Source: Nageia nagi
Lineage: Eukaryota > Pinophyta
DNA: 64,000 nt
Direction: 5' to 3'
NCBI GenBank assembly: GCA_050084985.1
Contig: JBITNC010000001.1
Span: 71,548,001-71,612,000, forward strand
A program made the position numbers and the translations under genes. Below the pieces are notes generated by a model. It searched no databases and was not told the DNA's origin. It was given only the letters and a program-made list of their open reading frames with translations. Shown here piece by piece: positions 1-14,900 of the stretch (positions are counted from its first letter, which is position 1; each line of letters starts with the position of its first letter).

Positions 1-2062
<2,062 letters not shown>

Positions 2063-2369
2063 CTTTCTCATATTACATCATTTTTGAATCTATTCTCTTT
2101 TCTTCTATCCTAGCTCTCAAGTTCAGGATGAAGTGAAATAATGGGAGAATATATGCTTGATATCTTGCTCAAGGAACACTTAGTCTTTGTTTGTTTTGAG
2201 ATTTTAGATGTGTAAATGTGTTGAGTTCATATCCAACAAAAGTATCATAGTTATGTTTGTCTATCATTCTAAGTAATGAAACTAATCATAAGATCTTTTG
2301 ATAAAATCAAACATAAGTATAAAATTCATTATTTCAGTCACTTGTAATAATGTTTGTACAATTTTTATA
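2063..2369. other. Spacer between microsatellite and Gypsy H
   Basis: AT-rich sequence with no convincing motif. On the minus strand it lies just downstream of the decayed protease of Gypsy H, so it may contain unrecognisable pol sequence. No reverse transcriptase motif is visible. Confidence 0.35.
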
Positions 2370-5300
2370 CCTATAGTAATAGGTAATGAAACTGATCCCA
2401 CCATTGAGCATAAAGCATCATTGAATGCTTTAATTTGTAGGGATGGAGCACAAATATGATTAAAAGGGAGATTTAAATTCTTGTATGCAGTTGTGGAAAT
2501 AATATTTATAGATGATCCTCCAACTAGAATTCTTTAAAATGTTTTTTCCATCAAATTTGGCTATAATATGCAAAGGTGGATCTAAATCTTGTGTTCCATG
2601 GAATCTTTTATTTCATGATCATAAAAATTTATTTCAGGCTATTGACTTACTTTAACATTTCCTACAAAACTTGCAAAACTTTTAGGATCATTAATATCAA
2701 ACTCAATTATTTATAATAATTGATTCATGGCATCCCTATGACCCTTGGATTTTTGTAATAAATAAAAACAAAGATAACTTTACTTGTGAGTTTTTTAATT
2801 GTTATTGTAAAGCACCTTTTATAGAAACTTTAGGAGTTTGGGGTCTAGGTGTGTGTGCTTGTGTATGTACTTTATCTTTTTGATTATTTGATGCACCATT
2901 TTGCTTTCCATGAATCATTTGAGCTCTAGTGGCCACACTTATCATGCCTAAAAAGTTTTCATCATTTGGATTCCACTTATGTGTTACTTGGTTTTCCTTT
3001 GAATGCAAAGAAATGACATTGGCTAATGTTGATGAAGTGGATTTTGATATATTCCCAAGTTTTGATTAGGTATTACAACATGATTATCTACTTCTAATTT
3101 TTCATTATCAATAAGATCTTGGATTACATTCTTCAAAGTTTGACATTTGCTTGTATCATGACCTTTTTGATGATGGAAATGGAAATATTTTTCTTCATTA
3201 TACCATATATTATCCTTATTGATAGTATTTTCTGGCCTAACTTTTGGTAAAGTAATAATTTGATGATCACATAATTTTCTCAAAATATCATAAGGAGATT
3301 TAGATAAAGGAATGTAGTTTCTCCTTGGTCTATTTTCTCTTTGATTATTTTGATTTTTATGGGTGTTTTGAAAATATGGTTCTACATCTTTTACGACTAA
3401 GACCTTATTTTTCGATAATTGTTTACTTGTTTGATCTATTTTGCTCTTATTTTTTCCATATCCTTCTTTCTTTTTAATTTTTATTTATTCATCTTGTATT
3501 TTGACTCTTTCAATTACCATTGCTTGAGAAATAGCTTTTTCAAATATTTTAAGTTGTTGAATTTGTAATGTACTAGCAATAAGTCTCAAACAACTTTGAA
3601 TAAACAATTTAACCAACTCTTCTTAAGGTAAGGTATAGAGCATTCTTGTTAACACCACTCTCCATCATGAGATGAAATTAGTAACTGACTCATCTACAAG
3701 TTGTTGTAATCTTGTAAGATCAGTAATGGAGGTTTTAATTTTGATGTTAATTTTGAAATGATCTAAAAATAAGTTTGCTAATTGAGATTATGACTTGATT
3801 CTATGCTCAGGGAGATTATTATACTAATCCATGGATTGTCCAACAAGCATAATTGGAAAGATATGAAACATTAAAGAATCATCATTAGCTATCAAATAGA
3901 TTGAATACTTGAACCTTCTTAAATGTTCCTTGGGATCTTGTTTTCCTTTGAATGGTTCAATTTTAGGAATCTCAAATTTAAAAGGAATTTTTTTTTTGGG
4001 GACATTGGGATGAATAGGTTCATTGCAAATTATTTCATAATAGATTTTTTGTTTGTGTTGTATAGCCAATTTTTCTTCCACTTATTTCATCCTCTTATAT
4101 AACTCATCATATTCTTTTATTGCTTTGTCCACAAATTGATTGTATGAATAGCCAGGATACTCTTCATATTTTAGATTTGTTTCCTTTATGGGATAGTTTA
4201 CTTCTTCATATCTTTGATAAGGATCATAACAATATTCAAAAGGAGTCCTAGATTCATAATAAACTTCATCATAAGGTGGTGTAGGTGGGGGAGGTTGATT
4301 AGGTATATTTGTAGGAAATTATTTCTTAAGGGGTTGGTATGCTTGCTTTCTTTCCTATGGTGGAGGAAGATATCTTTGTAACCCTTCTTATTTATTTTCT
4401 TATTTTAGAAGGAGATATTTTTATTATTCCTCTTGTATTATTTTTAGAGAGAGCTCTTTCTTATTTGCAAAACAAGGATCTTGATATTTATATGTTCCAC
4501 GAGCTTGAGGAGACATAGAATACACCTTAGGAATAAGCTTATGCTTCACTTTTTGATCTACAACCTCTTTTGGATGAGTTTTATTAGTTGCAACAAGAGT
4601 TTCAATCTGATGATGCTCAAAAAACTTTATAGTATTTGAAACTTGTTGATTAGGTTGTCCCCAATCCTAGGGTTGTTGTAATCCCTTTTGTTATGGAACA
4701 ATTTTAGGTTATGACCTCCTATGAGGATAGAGAGGTATTTCTTGCAATTTAAATTGTTCTAAGTTTAACTTACTAGGTTGCGCTTGAGTAAGTTGTCACA
4801 TCCTTACCAAAGGGGATGATGTATTAGATCACAAAACATAGTAAGGATTATAATATATTTTGAAATATGTTCTTTAGAGTCTTAGGAGTTGTTGTATGAA
4901 TAGAAACTCTATCATCAAACCCTACCATTTATCTAGAAATAGTAAAAGGGATGTAATCTCCCCTCCTCATGTAAGATTGAACTAATCATCTATCTGGTAA
5001 GTAGCAAGTTAGTTTGGCATACTTAGGCTTAAAGGAATCCCTTTGTATTATAGTATTATGTGATTGTACCCTTAATGAAGGGGCTTCTTTTTCTTCTTCA
5101 TTAATGTCTTGAGGCTTATCTTCTCCTAAATTTCTACCATAGGGGGAGAGACTATGTATGTGTGGCAAAGTAGGTGTTATTCTTAATTGAGTTAGATGTT
5201 GTCTAAGCTATTATAAATAATGATCAACAGGGCCTCTTTGTTCTTCAAAATTTTCAACCCAAGGTGTTTCTATTTTTGAAAGAACTATAGAACTTCTCAC

Positions 5301-5371
5301 TTCTTAATCAGGGTTGTCTTGAACCTTTAGTTCTTGATGAGCCCTTTAAGAATGTGTTTGGACCATTTTTT
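2370..5371 (-). pseudogene. Gypsy H (Tat-like): decayed gag and start of protease
   Basis: Structural (capsid/nucleocapsid) polyprotein of a Ty3/Gypsy LTR retrotransposon, followed by the start of its aspartic protease. From an ATG at 5371 the frame runs leftward through many stops. The Retrotrans_gag core lies at about 3824-4081 (FEIPKIEPFKGKQDPKEHL, then a FPIMLVGQ segment). A Cys/His nucleocapsid-like stretch with HFHHQKGHDTSKC and LKNVIQDLI lies at 3023-3283. The segment at about 2370-2540 reads GGSSINIISTTAYKNLNLP and resembles a Gypsy protease active-site region, but the Asp expected before the GG pair is missing. Stops sit mostly where Gln would be expected. No RT or integrase follows, so the element is truncated or continues outside recognition. 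Confident as Gypsy gag, less so for protease. Confidence 0.75.
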
Positions 5372-5399
5372 TTAGATAATAAAATAAGTAAACATTGTG

Positions 5400-8091
5400 T
5401 AAATAAACTAGTTTTTATCTTTTAGATTTAAATTTTTGAGAAAATAACTTAATGCACAAACATACTACATAAATCATTCATTTCCATGATATGTTTATCT
5501 TGTTAACATTTTGAATCAATTTAGTTAATCTTTGTTAAATGATAATTATGAGAAATACATTTTAATTCTTTTTAGTTTTCCTAGCTTTGTTTGGACTAGT
5601 TAAGTGTTTGAACAAGGTAGGCTAGTAGTCCTAAGAGGCTAGCTATGGCTAAGTATTGGCATGATCCTTAAGGTGATTCCCTTAGTGCAATGGGGATTGA
5701 AGGATTTCATTAAGATCTATATTAGTGATGAAATCCAAGTATAGTCTCTTATTTATAGTTGTTCAGTAGAAAGTAATAACTTCTATGCTGTGAACATAGT
5801 ATTCATCCCTAGGTCTTGGCTCTAAGGCTTTTTATTTGATCAGTGGGTACATAATAAGATAAGAATCAATAGTTGGTAAGTATGTTTAACTCATATATGT
5901 TCCTTTTAAAAGGGGTGCATGTATATGCATCTATTGTGAGAAAAGAAATATGTGATGCAAGCTAAACCCTCTCAATCATACATGTTAATTAATTATTTAA
6001 CTTAGTTGATTCAAATAGTTTTTTAATTAAGTGTGTCTTGATATAAAAAACCCATGATGATCATTACAAAATTAAATGTAGCTCATTAACCATGATTAAT
6101 AATGATTAACCTCTTCCATTTGTGGAAGTAATTTTAATGCTATTTATTATCTCTTATTTCATTCATGTCAACCTTTGACCTCCTTTCAAAGTGGTAAGGT
6201 AAAATAGGTAACAAGACATTAAGTGAATGTAAATTACCTTTAAATGTGGTTCATTTACCCCTCTTTGAGTCACATCAACCTTTGACCTCCTTATGGAGTG
6301 GTAAGGGTAGGCAAATAAGAGTATTAGTGTGTTGTTTATTTTTTATACCAAATGAAAGGTCTTTCCTCCTTCTACTTAACCTTTTTGATTGCTTCAAATC
6401 ACCATAGGTGCAAAAGCAAGAGCATGCTTAATCAAGTAGAAGTAATTAAGTGTAAGCGCAACCCCCATATTCATTTACCATTTAATTGTAATAACTACCT
6501 CAAACTTGATTCATTATCCTTAAATTTATTTCCAATATTAATGAGGATTCATTAAACTCTTCCAAATGTGGAATTATTTTAATGTAGATTCATTAATCCA
6601 ATTAGTGATAGTGTGAGAATAGAAAGTTTATTTACCTCTTCCTTATCAAACCCATTTTTGGTCACCTAAGATCGCATGAAAATGCAAAGGGAGAGCATAA
6701 GTGGTCAAGGTAAAGTAAGTTTTATGTGTGATAAGAGAACCCAACCCAAAAAATAAGTAAAATAAGCTAAATTTCAATTAAACATACCAAAATTAAATGC
6801 ATCCCTACATTTTACTCTACCCATTCATATATGCACTATTAGCAGAGAGATCACAAATAGAATGTTCATTCCCATATTCACTTTAAATGCCTTCATTAAT
6901 TATTATGTATTGATTAAAGATGGATAATTTACCTATGTTTTAAAATCATTGACATTATGGGTAAATCACTAGTGTTTTACTCTGATCATCGATGCTCAAG
7001 GTCAAATCATTGGAGACTCTATAGACTGACCTACAAAAACACAAAAAAATAAAAACAAGATTATAATGTTGGAAACCATGAGATAAAAAGGACACCATAT
7101 TATAATAACTCAAAGAAAAACCCCCTATGTATGATATTTGATGTTGTTTGTATGTGAGCCTTCTATCTAGCACTAAATTGTTAGCTATAAAAGCAACTTG
7201 TTAGCAAATAGATAAATACTATTAAAATAAATATGTATTATATTACATTTCCAAAATACCTTAGTTTTTACAATCTATGAATTTCCTAATTCATTGCCTT
7301 TTGAAAGGGATTTTACAATATGGTATGATATAGGCCCCTTTGTTGGGCAAATGAAGGAATCATTAGTGATATTTGTGGATTGTTGGTAATCTAAGTGAAT
7401 TGCTAGCACCTGATATGCAACTATTAGCATTTCTAAACCTTGAGAAATATATTGGACTTGAGTGTATTTTTCTCTATTTTGATCCTCATTTTGGATTCTA
7501 TTTGGATCCTTGCTCAATGTGTCTTTGATTTGACATGCCTTAACACTTGTGGACCCTACACACATGCTAAAACAACACATAAAGCATACTTGTACTCATA
7601 AACCATATGCATTAAAATATGAAGATAAGTAAAATTGAATAAATGAAAGTAGATAGTCTTGCAACAATCCTAGTATGATTTTGGTAGTATTCTCTTACTT
7701 CCAATTAGGGTCCCTTTTGTGTATTATGTGCATTACATTTATAGATTTTTCATTTGCTAAGTTAGTCACCTAGGATAGCTACAAAAATGGAGTCAAAACT
7801 CATCGATGGATAGGAATAGGTTAAGGGAGTTACATTAAATCCTCTAGGATGATGACTCCTCTTCTTATCCATATTTTTGAGGAAGACATGAGCTACATAG
7901 CTCACCTTCATTTTTTAGTTTTTGTTGTTATAGAGTTGCTAGCGATCTAGATTGGGTATTGATAATTGGCTTATATCATAGATGATTAGGATCTGATCAC
8001 TAATGTTTTAGCTTAATTAGGTTTTTAATGTTTTTTATGTATATTTGATTCAACTTTCAAATGAGGCTCATTTTTAGGTATCTACACAAAG
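5400..8091 (-). mobile_element. Gypsy H: probable 5' LTR plus leader
   Basis: On the minus strand the sequence starting at 8091 reads TGTAGATACCTAAAAATGA, nearly the same as the start of the 3' LTR of Gypsy O at 38362 (TGTAGATGCCTAAAAATGA), a typical start for such LTRs. Reading leftward there is a TATA box at 5748-5757, and gag begins at 5371. The inner LTR end and primer site were not identified, so the left limit is approximate. The outer end at 8091 directly abuts a truncated LTR of element O, which suggests H inserted into that LTR. Confidence 0.55.
5748..5757 (-). promoter_or_regulatory. TATA box in Gypsy H LTR
   Basis: TATAAATAAG on the minus strand, about 380 bp upstream of the gag ATG at 5371, the expected place for the promoter near the end of U3. 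Supported only by motif and position. Confidence 0.45.
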
Positions 8092-8484
8092 GACTTCCTA
8101 TCAAATAATTGAATATTATATAGTTTGACACATGAGCATCAGATCATCCAAATAAAAAGGGTATTTTATAACACCACATATATGAAGATTTGTTATATAC
8201 TCTTCATTATAATTTTATTATTTAATTTCAGCATCAAATCTTGCATCATTTATAGTGTTGGCATCATGTTGAGGATGATTTCATAGCACCTACATCATAA
8301 TTATGGAGTCATGATGCATTGGATTTGGATTACGAACATATTTATGGATTGAAGCATTAGATATGATGAAGAGAAGTATTTGATCATACTACAACCACAC
8401 ATATATATTCATTTATATGTTAGTAAGTATATTATAAAGAAACAATACTTTATTTTATTACAAAACCATTATATTTTATCTATA
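8092..8484 (+). mobile_element. Gypsy O: 5' LTR, truncated at its left end
   Basis: This segment aligns along its length with the 3' LTR of the same element (about 38578-38918 plus 50693-50738): shared words include ATGAGCATCA, ATTTCATAGCAC, and an end of ACAAAACCATTATATTTTATC against GTAAAACCATTATTTTTCATC. The first roughly 215 bp of the LTR are missing, replaced by the outer end of Gypsy H. The right end reads ATCTATA where the partner reads ATCTACA, so the canonical CA has become TA. Confidence 0.75.
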
Positions 8485-8502
8485 TTTTGGTGGACGCACT
8501 AC
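8485..8502 (+). other. Gypsy O: primer-binding-site region
   Basis: TTTTGGTGGACGCACTAC follows the LTR end directly. A TTTGGTG start immediately after the LTR is what Ty3/Gypsy primer sites look like; the priming tRNA was not identified. The gag ATG lies 20 bp downstream, at 8522. Confidence 0.5.
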
Positions 8503-8521
8503 TTTGAATGATCTTTCCCTT

Positions 8522-9716
8522 ATGGCCAAGAACTCGCATAATTTTGTAATGGATCCTAGATCGCTAATGCTATGATCCACTTGATATGATGGTATTGACA
8601 CTATAAAAATGGATTTGGTTTAGATTAAATAAATATTCAAAAAATCTCTTGATGTGCATATACCTCAAGCTTCTACCAATACCAATCAAAATTCATTAGA
8701 TTTTGACCTAGTTATAAGAGTGCTAAAGATTGAGAATGATCATAGATCCTAATAGAAATAAGAAGAATATGATGGTATCTTCACTTCATCCTTGTAAAAA
8801 GATATCTACAAATTTCCCCTACTACTTGACCTTAAGTCCATTAAGTTCAATACATTTAGTAGCAATCAGGACCTAAAAGAATATCTTGTAAGCTTTTCAT
8901 AGGAGTGCTTGTTGAAATTGGGATCTAAAGAGAAATTGATGTCCAAATTATTCCCAAGGAGTCTAAAGGGTGATTATAGAAAATAGTTTTACAACTTACA
9001 TCTAGAATCAATTGATTCATTTAAATCATGGTTAAGGAATTCATGAATAAGTATAAGCATAACATCAAGGAGTAGTATATTTTACATAGTTATGTGCCTT
9101 GCACCAAGGGACCAATTAAACATTAAAAAATAAATTTAGAGATTTAGAAAGGTATGGAATTCTATTCATAGTAAATTAGATGAAGTTGAAATTTATGGTA
9201 TTTTAGTTGATTTTATCCTTCTAGTTCTTAAGCAATATGCACTTAATCATACTAAATTGGGATTTGGAATAATGAAAAAAATAGTTATAGTAAAATAAAA
9301 AATTTGATTAAGATTGGGATAATCAAATATGCATCTAGTTCATATAATAAGGATAATCAAAAACATTATGCTAAGAAAGAGGAAATAACTACTCTAACCA
9401 TTTCTACTGCATAGAGAAACCATACACACACCTTTCTTATTACTCAAAGGTTTATTTTACCAGATCTTGTTAAGAAAGGATTACTAAATCCAATAGACAA
9501 AAAAGCTCAAGATGATAGTGTATCATTTAATAATATGGAATCTTATTGCACCTATAATCAAATAAGGAGGTACATAACAAATCAATGTAGGCCTTTAGAA
9601 ACTACTATCTTGGATTTGATTGCATAAGGGAAGTATAAGGTAAAATAGAATGATTCTCCTTCTAAAAATTAAAATGTTAACACCATATTAGTGGATGAAG
9701 AAATCTATGCTACAAT
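8522..9716 (+). pseudogene. Gypsy O: gag, first part (interrupted by A)
   Basis: Capsid/nucleocapsid polyprotein of a Tat-like Gypsy. The start codon ATGGCCAAG lies just after the primer site. The Retrotrans_gag core is at about 8815-9040 (SIKFNTFSSNQDLKEYL, then LMSKLFPRSLKG and SIDSFKSWL). A nucleocapsid-like motif lies at about 9545-9625 (CTYNQIRRYITNQC followed by LETTILDLIA). Many in-frame stops are present, mostly TAA or TAG at expected Gln codons. The frame is cut at 9716 by the LTR of element A and resumes in register at 28041, giving strong support for a single original gene. Non-functional. Confidence 0.8.
9712..9716. repeat. Target-site duplication of element A (left copy)
   Basis: ACAAT directly precedes the LTR start TGTTGGAATG; the right copy at 28036-28040 is ACAAC, one C/T difference. 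The gag frame of O reads through the duplication and continues after the insertion. Confidence 0.75.
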
Positions 9717-10218
9717 TGTTGGAATGTATAATGCATTATTGTAAATGTTATGTAATAATCTTCTATGTAAGTTCACTAATACTTAAGCGTATCATTTTAT
9801 AACTTAAGTATTTAAGTGAATATGATAATGTAACTTGTCCTACACTCTATATCATGAGCATGCCCCTTGGGTAAAAGGATGTGCATGTCATGCTTTTGTA
9901 CATTGGATAAAAAGGTGATCCAAAGAGGGATTTTGGCCTACAAATAGAAAGATTCCTCTTTGTGATCACACATCAATTTATGGAGTAAAGCTATGCTATA
10001 GGATAATGTTTAGGAGATGAGTTAGGAGAATTGTAAGAGTTCATATTTGAGATTAAGAGAGATCTAGTTAGTGGATGTACTCCTAGTTGGAGGAACCACT
10101 TACATCTTGTGTTATATTTAAGAGATTGCTTTGTGAGTTTGATAGATGTGTATTGTGAGCTTTCATGTGATCTTAAGAGTTTAGAGTTATTCATGTTAAT
10201 GTGAGCTTCATCCTAGCA
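9717..10218 (+). mobile_element. Element A: 5' LTR (Copia-type)
   Basis: About 500 bp that align throughout with 27540-28035 at roughly 88-90 percent by eye. It begins TGTTGGAATGTATAATG and contains the shared blocks ACTTGTCCTACACTC, CATGAGCATGCCCCTTGGG and GGATGTACTCCTAGTTGGAGG. The right end is approximate because the last 20 bp diverge. No primer site (TGGTATCAGAGC type) is visible after it, so the leader of A has been lost or replaced. Confidence 0.85.
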
Positions 10219-11953
10219 CAGCTCAATTAACTCTAAAACCATTGCCTATCCAACTCTTTTTTTTACCCTCATTAGGCTATAGCTTGCAATCTATGCCCTC
10301 ATGTCCAAAATTGAGCAAACCCTCCTCAACCTACTTCTTCATCCTAGCATCTACTCGAATGGCTCAACCTAGCCTAGTTGGTGTGTGCGATATCTCCTCT
10401 GTGCCCATCCTTGATTTTCCTCATTTTTTTTCCTCACACCTTTTTTTATCATGACTACTTCTTCCATTTTTTGATGTCCATTTTTTCAAATTTACTTACT
10501 TGCAAAAATAATCATAATCAATTATTAATGAACCTACTATAGAGTGTGTAGCAATCAAAATAAGCATTAAATTTTTTAAGAAAGACCATCATTTTTTTTT
10601 TAAATCTAACATGGAGTGGAGTAAATGTTTTTTTGCATTTAATGCATTTAAGTCTTAAATCTTAAATTTTTTATTCTTCTCTTATTCATCAAGTAAGAAT
10701 TATAATCTCATAATAAATAAGAAATTTTTTTCTTTAGTATACATTTACCTAAGTAAGAATTAAACTTACAATTTGAAGGAAAATATAGTACCTCTTGGAG
10801 GTTATTATCATTCTTTTAAAGAGTAATTTTTAGCTAAAATTACTTGTTCCTTTGAAGTTTTATTTTTTAAAAACTAAATCTTTCTAAGGTAACTTAATAA
10901 TGCTATCTTTTAGTATCCATTGAATAGAAAGCATCTTACTTATGTTTTTTTAAGTAAAAAGGGGAAGATATTTTTACCTAAAATTTCAAGTTATGGGATG
11001 CCTTTCTAATTTTTTATGCATGGAAATTTTATGGATATTTTTACTTAAAATATCAAATTATGGGAATTATGCATGGAAAATTTGATTCCTTCCTTATGTA
11101 AAGTGATGTATGGACTTAAATGATGGATGTTTATTACGTTTCTAAGTAATTATTCCTTTTGCAAAGCTATAAAAAGGACTTGTGAAAAGTATGGACTAAT
11201 GTAAAGATGTACTTTAGGGGTTAGTAAACAAAGCTTATTGAACTCTTAGGTTTCAAATTTTATATTTATGCAAACAAAAATGCAAATATTGATATGAGAA
11301 ACCCCCTAATATGAACACATCTACACATACATTCTACAACATGACTTATTTGGGGAGCCATGAGGTGAGGATAGGTAGCTGGAGCCTTTAAGTTCAATGA
11401 TCCAAATGGTAAAAAGTTTATACTTCTCAAATGCCCTTAAGTCCTTTGTTGTTCTATATATAACTCTAATATATGGACAGGCATGTTTGTAGTGATACCA
11501 CATGTTTGCATATCCATTCAGAGATTATCTTGATAACCTAGGAGGACAACTTGAAACCTAATCAAGATTAATAATTTGGCTGATTCAATATACATCATAA
11601 CCTTGAAAAATAATAGGTACTTCTCCTTATGAGAGTATAATACTGACCAAGGCAAACTGGTTGAGGATTGGTAGTACTTGGGCTCCTCTTGTGTGGGCAT
11701 CCAAGTGAAGGCCCAATTTTAGACATGAAAACAAACCTTAACAATGTCACTCTACATACACAGTTCTTGAGATGGGAAATGTATTTGGGTACATGGATTA
11801 TTATTTGATTTGTAAAACATTTGCACTAGTGAATCAAATCAATCATCTCTTAGATAATTAAATGTAAAATGTATTACTTATTTGGTTAAAACTTAAACAT
11901 ACAATGTTGTTTATTGAACTACATGCTTATTATTTCACATTCTTATGTAGCAA
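10219..11953. other. Interior of element A, unassigned
   Basis: Between the 5' LTR of A and the gag of Copia B. AT-rich, with no supported gene. Minus-strand frames at 11321-11503 and 11518-11700 lie end to end and could be one decayed coding stretch, but I recognise no family. The 5' LTR of B should lie in this stretch, yet no match to its 3' LTR start (TGAATTTGAATTC) is visible. Confidence 0.4.
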
Positions 11954-14900
11954 ATGAGAGACTTCTTTTTACCCAAACATATTTTTAATAGTTCCAACTT
12001 TGGGATTTGACAACCTCAACTAAAATTTAAGTTGTAAGCAAAGAAGCTTTGGCAAATAGTGAATGAGAATCTTGTACCTCCTATAGATGAAAAGGCACTA
12101 GAGGCTTATAATACAAAAAATGAGTTGGAAACCTCTATGATCTTCTATGTAGTTTTAGATGATGTGCTCTTGGTGATTTCCTCTTCAACCTTGTTAAAGG
12201 AATCTTGGGATAATCTTATGCAAATATACCTTGGTTCAAAGTTTTCAAGAAGGTTTACTATTGTCCAAAATTTGCTTCAATCTTGTCAAGGGGAAGATGA
12301 AAATGTGGCTATCTACTTGAACAAAATCATTGACCTAAGCACCCAACTTGTTGCTTGTGGGTGTAATTGGATCAATGATGAGTTCATGGTCTTCATCATT
12401 CTTCAAAGCCTTTCTTCAAATTTTGAAAACTTTGTAACAGTTATGGAAACAAGGCTTGATGATGAAGAAGAAGTCTTCTCCCTTGAGAACCTTTCTAGGT
12501 ACCTTTTGAAGCATGAGAAAACCCTTAATAATAAGGTATTGATTTCTTCTCCTAAGGATAATAATATTGCTTTTGAAGAAACCAAAACTCCTTTCAAGAA
12601 GAAATTCAACCATCAAAAGAAATCTTATCCTTATTCCTCCAAAAGGTCTAAGAAAAGAGGTAATGGCAACAACAACAACAAGAACAATGGCAACAACAAC
12701 CACTTCAAGCAAAGAGATGGAAAAATAAAAATAAATAATCCATATCCTAAGGAAAATTTTGATGGTAGTTGTAACTATTATGGCATCCAAGGTCACAAAT
12801 AAATTGATTTCTATAAAAAGAAAAGAGAGGAAAAAAATAAAGGTAATAGAAATGTAAAGAACTTCAAAGGAAAGAGGAATATGCAAGCTAGTTTAGCTAT
12901 GGTGCTCTACTCAATATCTCATACTTTTTCATCTAATTAGATTTTTGACTCTAGTTGCACTAATCACTTATGCATTGAAATGAAAAAGTTTGAGAACTTT
13001 CATAAGTATAGAAAAGATGCGGTTGTGATAGGTGATAACTCTACCCTTGAAGTCCAAGGAATTGGAAATGTGTTGATTCACAAGAAGGTTCTTGAAAATG
13101 TGCTTTATGTTCCTAAGCTTAGGGTGAATCTTCTCTCCATAATCCAAGTTGCTAGAAAAGGGTACTCTTTTGAATTTGACTCTTAATCCTAGTGAATTAA
13201 CAAAGGACTTACCATGTTGGTTAAAACATCAATGAAAGATGATCTCTACATTGTAGATCAAGTTCCATCAAAGATGTGTCTTACTACAAATGTGTGTTTT
13301 AGAGGCAATCTTTGGCACCAACATTTAGCTCACCTTAACCATAAGAGTATTCAAGTCATGAAAGACTAATAACTTATGAAAGGTTTTCCTTCAATTTCTC
13401 CTTTGATTGGTCTATGTGAGAAGTGCATTCTTGGCAAGATGCATAGATAAAAGTTTGAAAAAGATAAGGCAATAAGAGCATATCAACCTCTTCAACTTGC
13501 GTATTCAGATTTGATGAGTCTATTATAAACTAAGTTGCTTGGAGAAACATCTTACATCTTGACCTTCATTAATGACTTTAGTAGGATGGCCTTTGGGTAT
13601 CTACTTAAGCATAAGGATCAAACCTTTAAGAGTTTTAATATTTTTAAAGCCTTTTTTTAGAATCTAACCTTAAAATCAAGATGTTGAGATTAGATAATAG
13701 GGGAGAATATAACAACAATGAATTCAATGACTATTGTGCTAAGTATGGAATCAAAAAAAAAATTATGATTCCTTACACTCTTCATAATGGTGTTGTCAAA
13801 AAGAAAAATAGAACAATTATGGAAATGGCTAGATTCATGTTGGGTAATCTTCCTAGTTTCTTATAGGGTGAAGATATGAGAACTACTATTTACACCTTGA
13901 ATAGGTATCCCACAAAAGCCATTCAAGGTAATACTCCTTTTGAGGCATGGTTAAGAAGAAAACCTAACATTTCTCACCTTAAGATGTTTGGTTGTGAAGC
14001 ATTCTCCTACATTATTTGTAAGAATAGAAAGAAGTTAGATAAAAGAGCTAAAAAATTCATCTTTTTAGGTTATGATAGTTAGCATAAAAGCTATAGGATC
14101 TACTCTTCATCCTACAAAGCCATATTTATTTCAAAGGATGTAAAGTTCAATGAACTTTTAAAGAATCTGCTTCTAATGAGAATGTTGATGATCTAGAGGA
14201 CTCTTCAATTGCACCTAGCTAGTTAAATATTGATCTAGATAAGTCACCTCAGGAACTAAATTCTTCAACACAAAGGGTAACAAGGAGAAATGACCTCAAA
14301 CAAATCCTTATTTGCTAAGATAAATAACAAGCATGAGCCCTTAACCTTCAAAGAAGCTTCTAAACATGAGTGCTGGATGGAAGCCATGAAAGTGGAGTAT
14401 GAGGTGCTTATAAAAAATGAAACTTGGGATTTGGTTCCTTATCCCAATGAGAAGAATGTGATTGGCAATAAGTGGATCTACAATATCAAGTTCAATTCTA
14501 TTGGAGATATTGAAAAATACAAGGCAAGGTTAGTAGCCAAAGGTTTTGCTCAAAAATATAGTGTAGATTATGAGGAAACCTTTGCTCTTGTGGAAAAGAT
14601 GCCTACTATAAGAATTATTCTTACTATTTCTATAGCTCAAGGATGGAAAGCTTTTTCAACTTGACATAAAGAGTGCATTTCTCAATGGTGACTTAATGTG
14701 AAAATCTTCATGAATCAACTAGAAGGGTTTATTGTGGAAGGCAAAGAGTCCTTTATGTGCAAGCTAAAGAAGTCATTATATGGACTTAAGCAATCACCTA
14801 AAGCCTAGTACAAGAAAATTTTAGGGTATTTTGTAAACATTATTTTCTCTAAGTATTTTTCTGACTCCAATCTATATGTACTCAATTAAGGAAAATACAT

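Noticed and set aside
12416-12886. Minus-strand frame of 156 codons
   Set aside because: Shadow of the gag of Copia B on the opposite strand, with low-complexity Val/Ile content.
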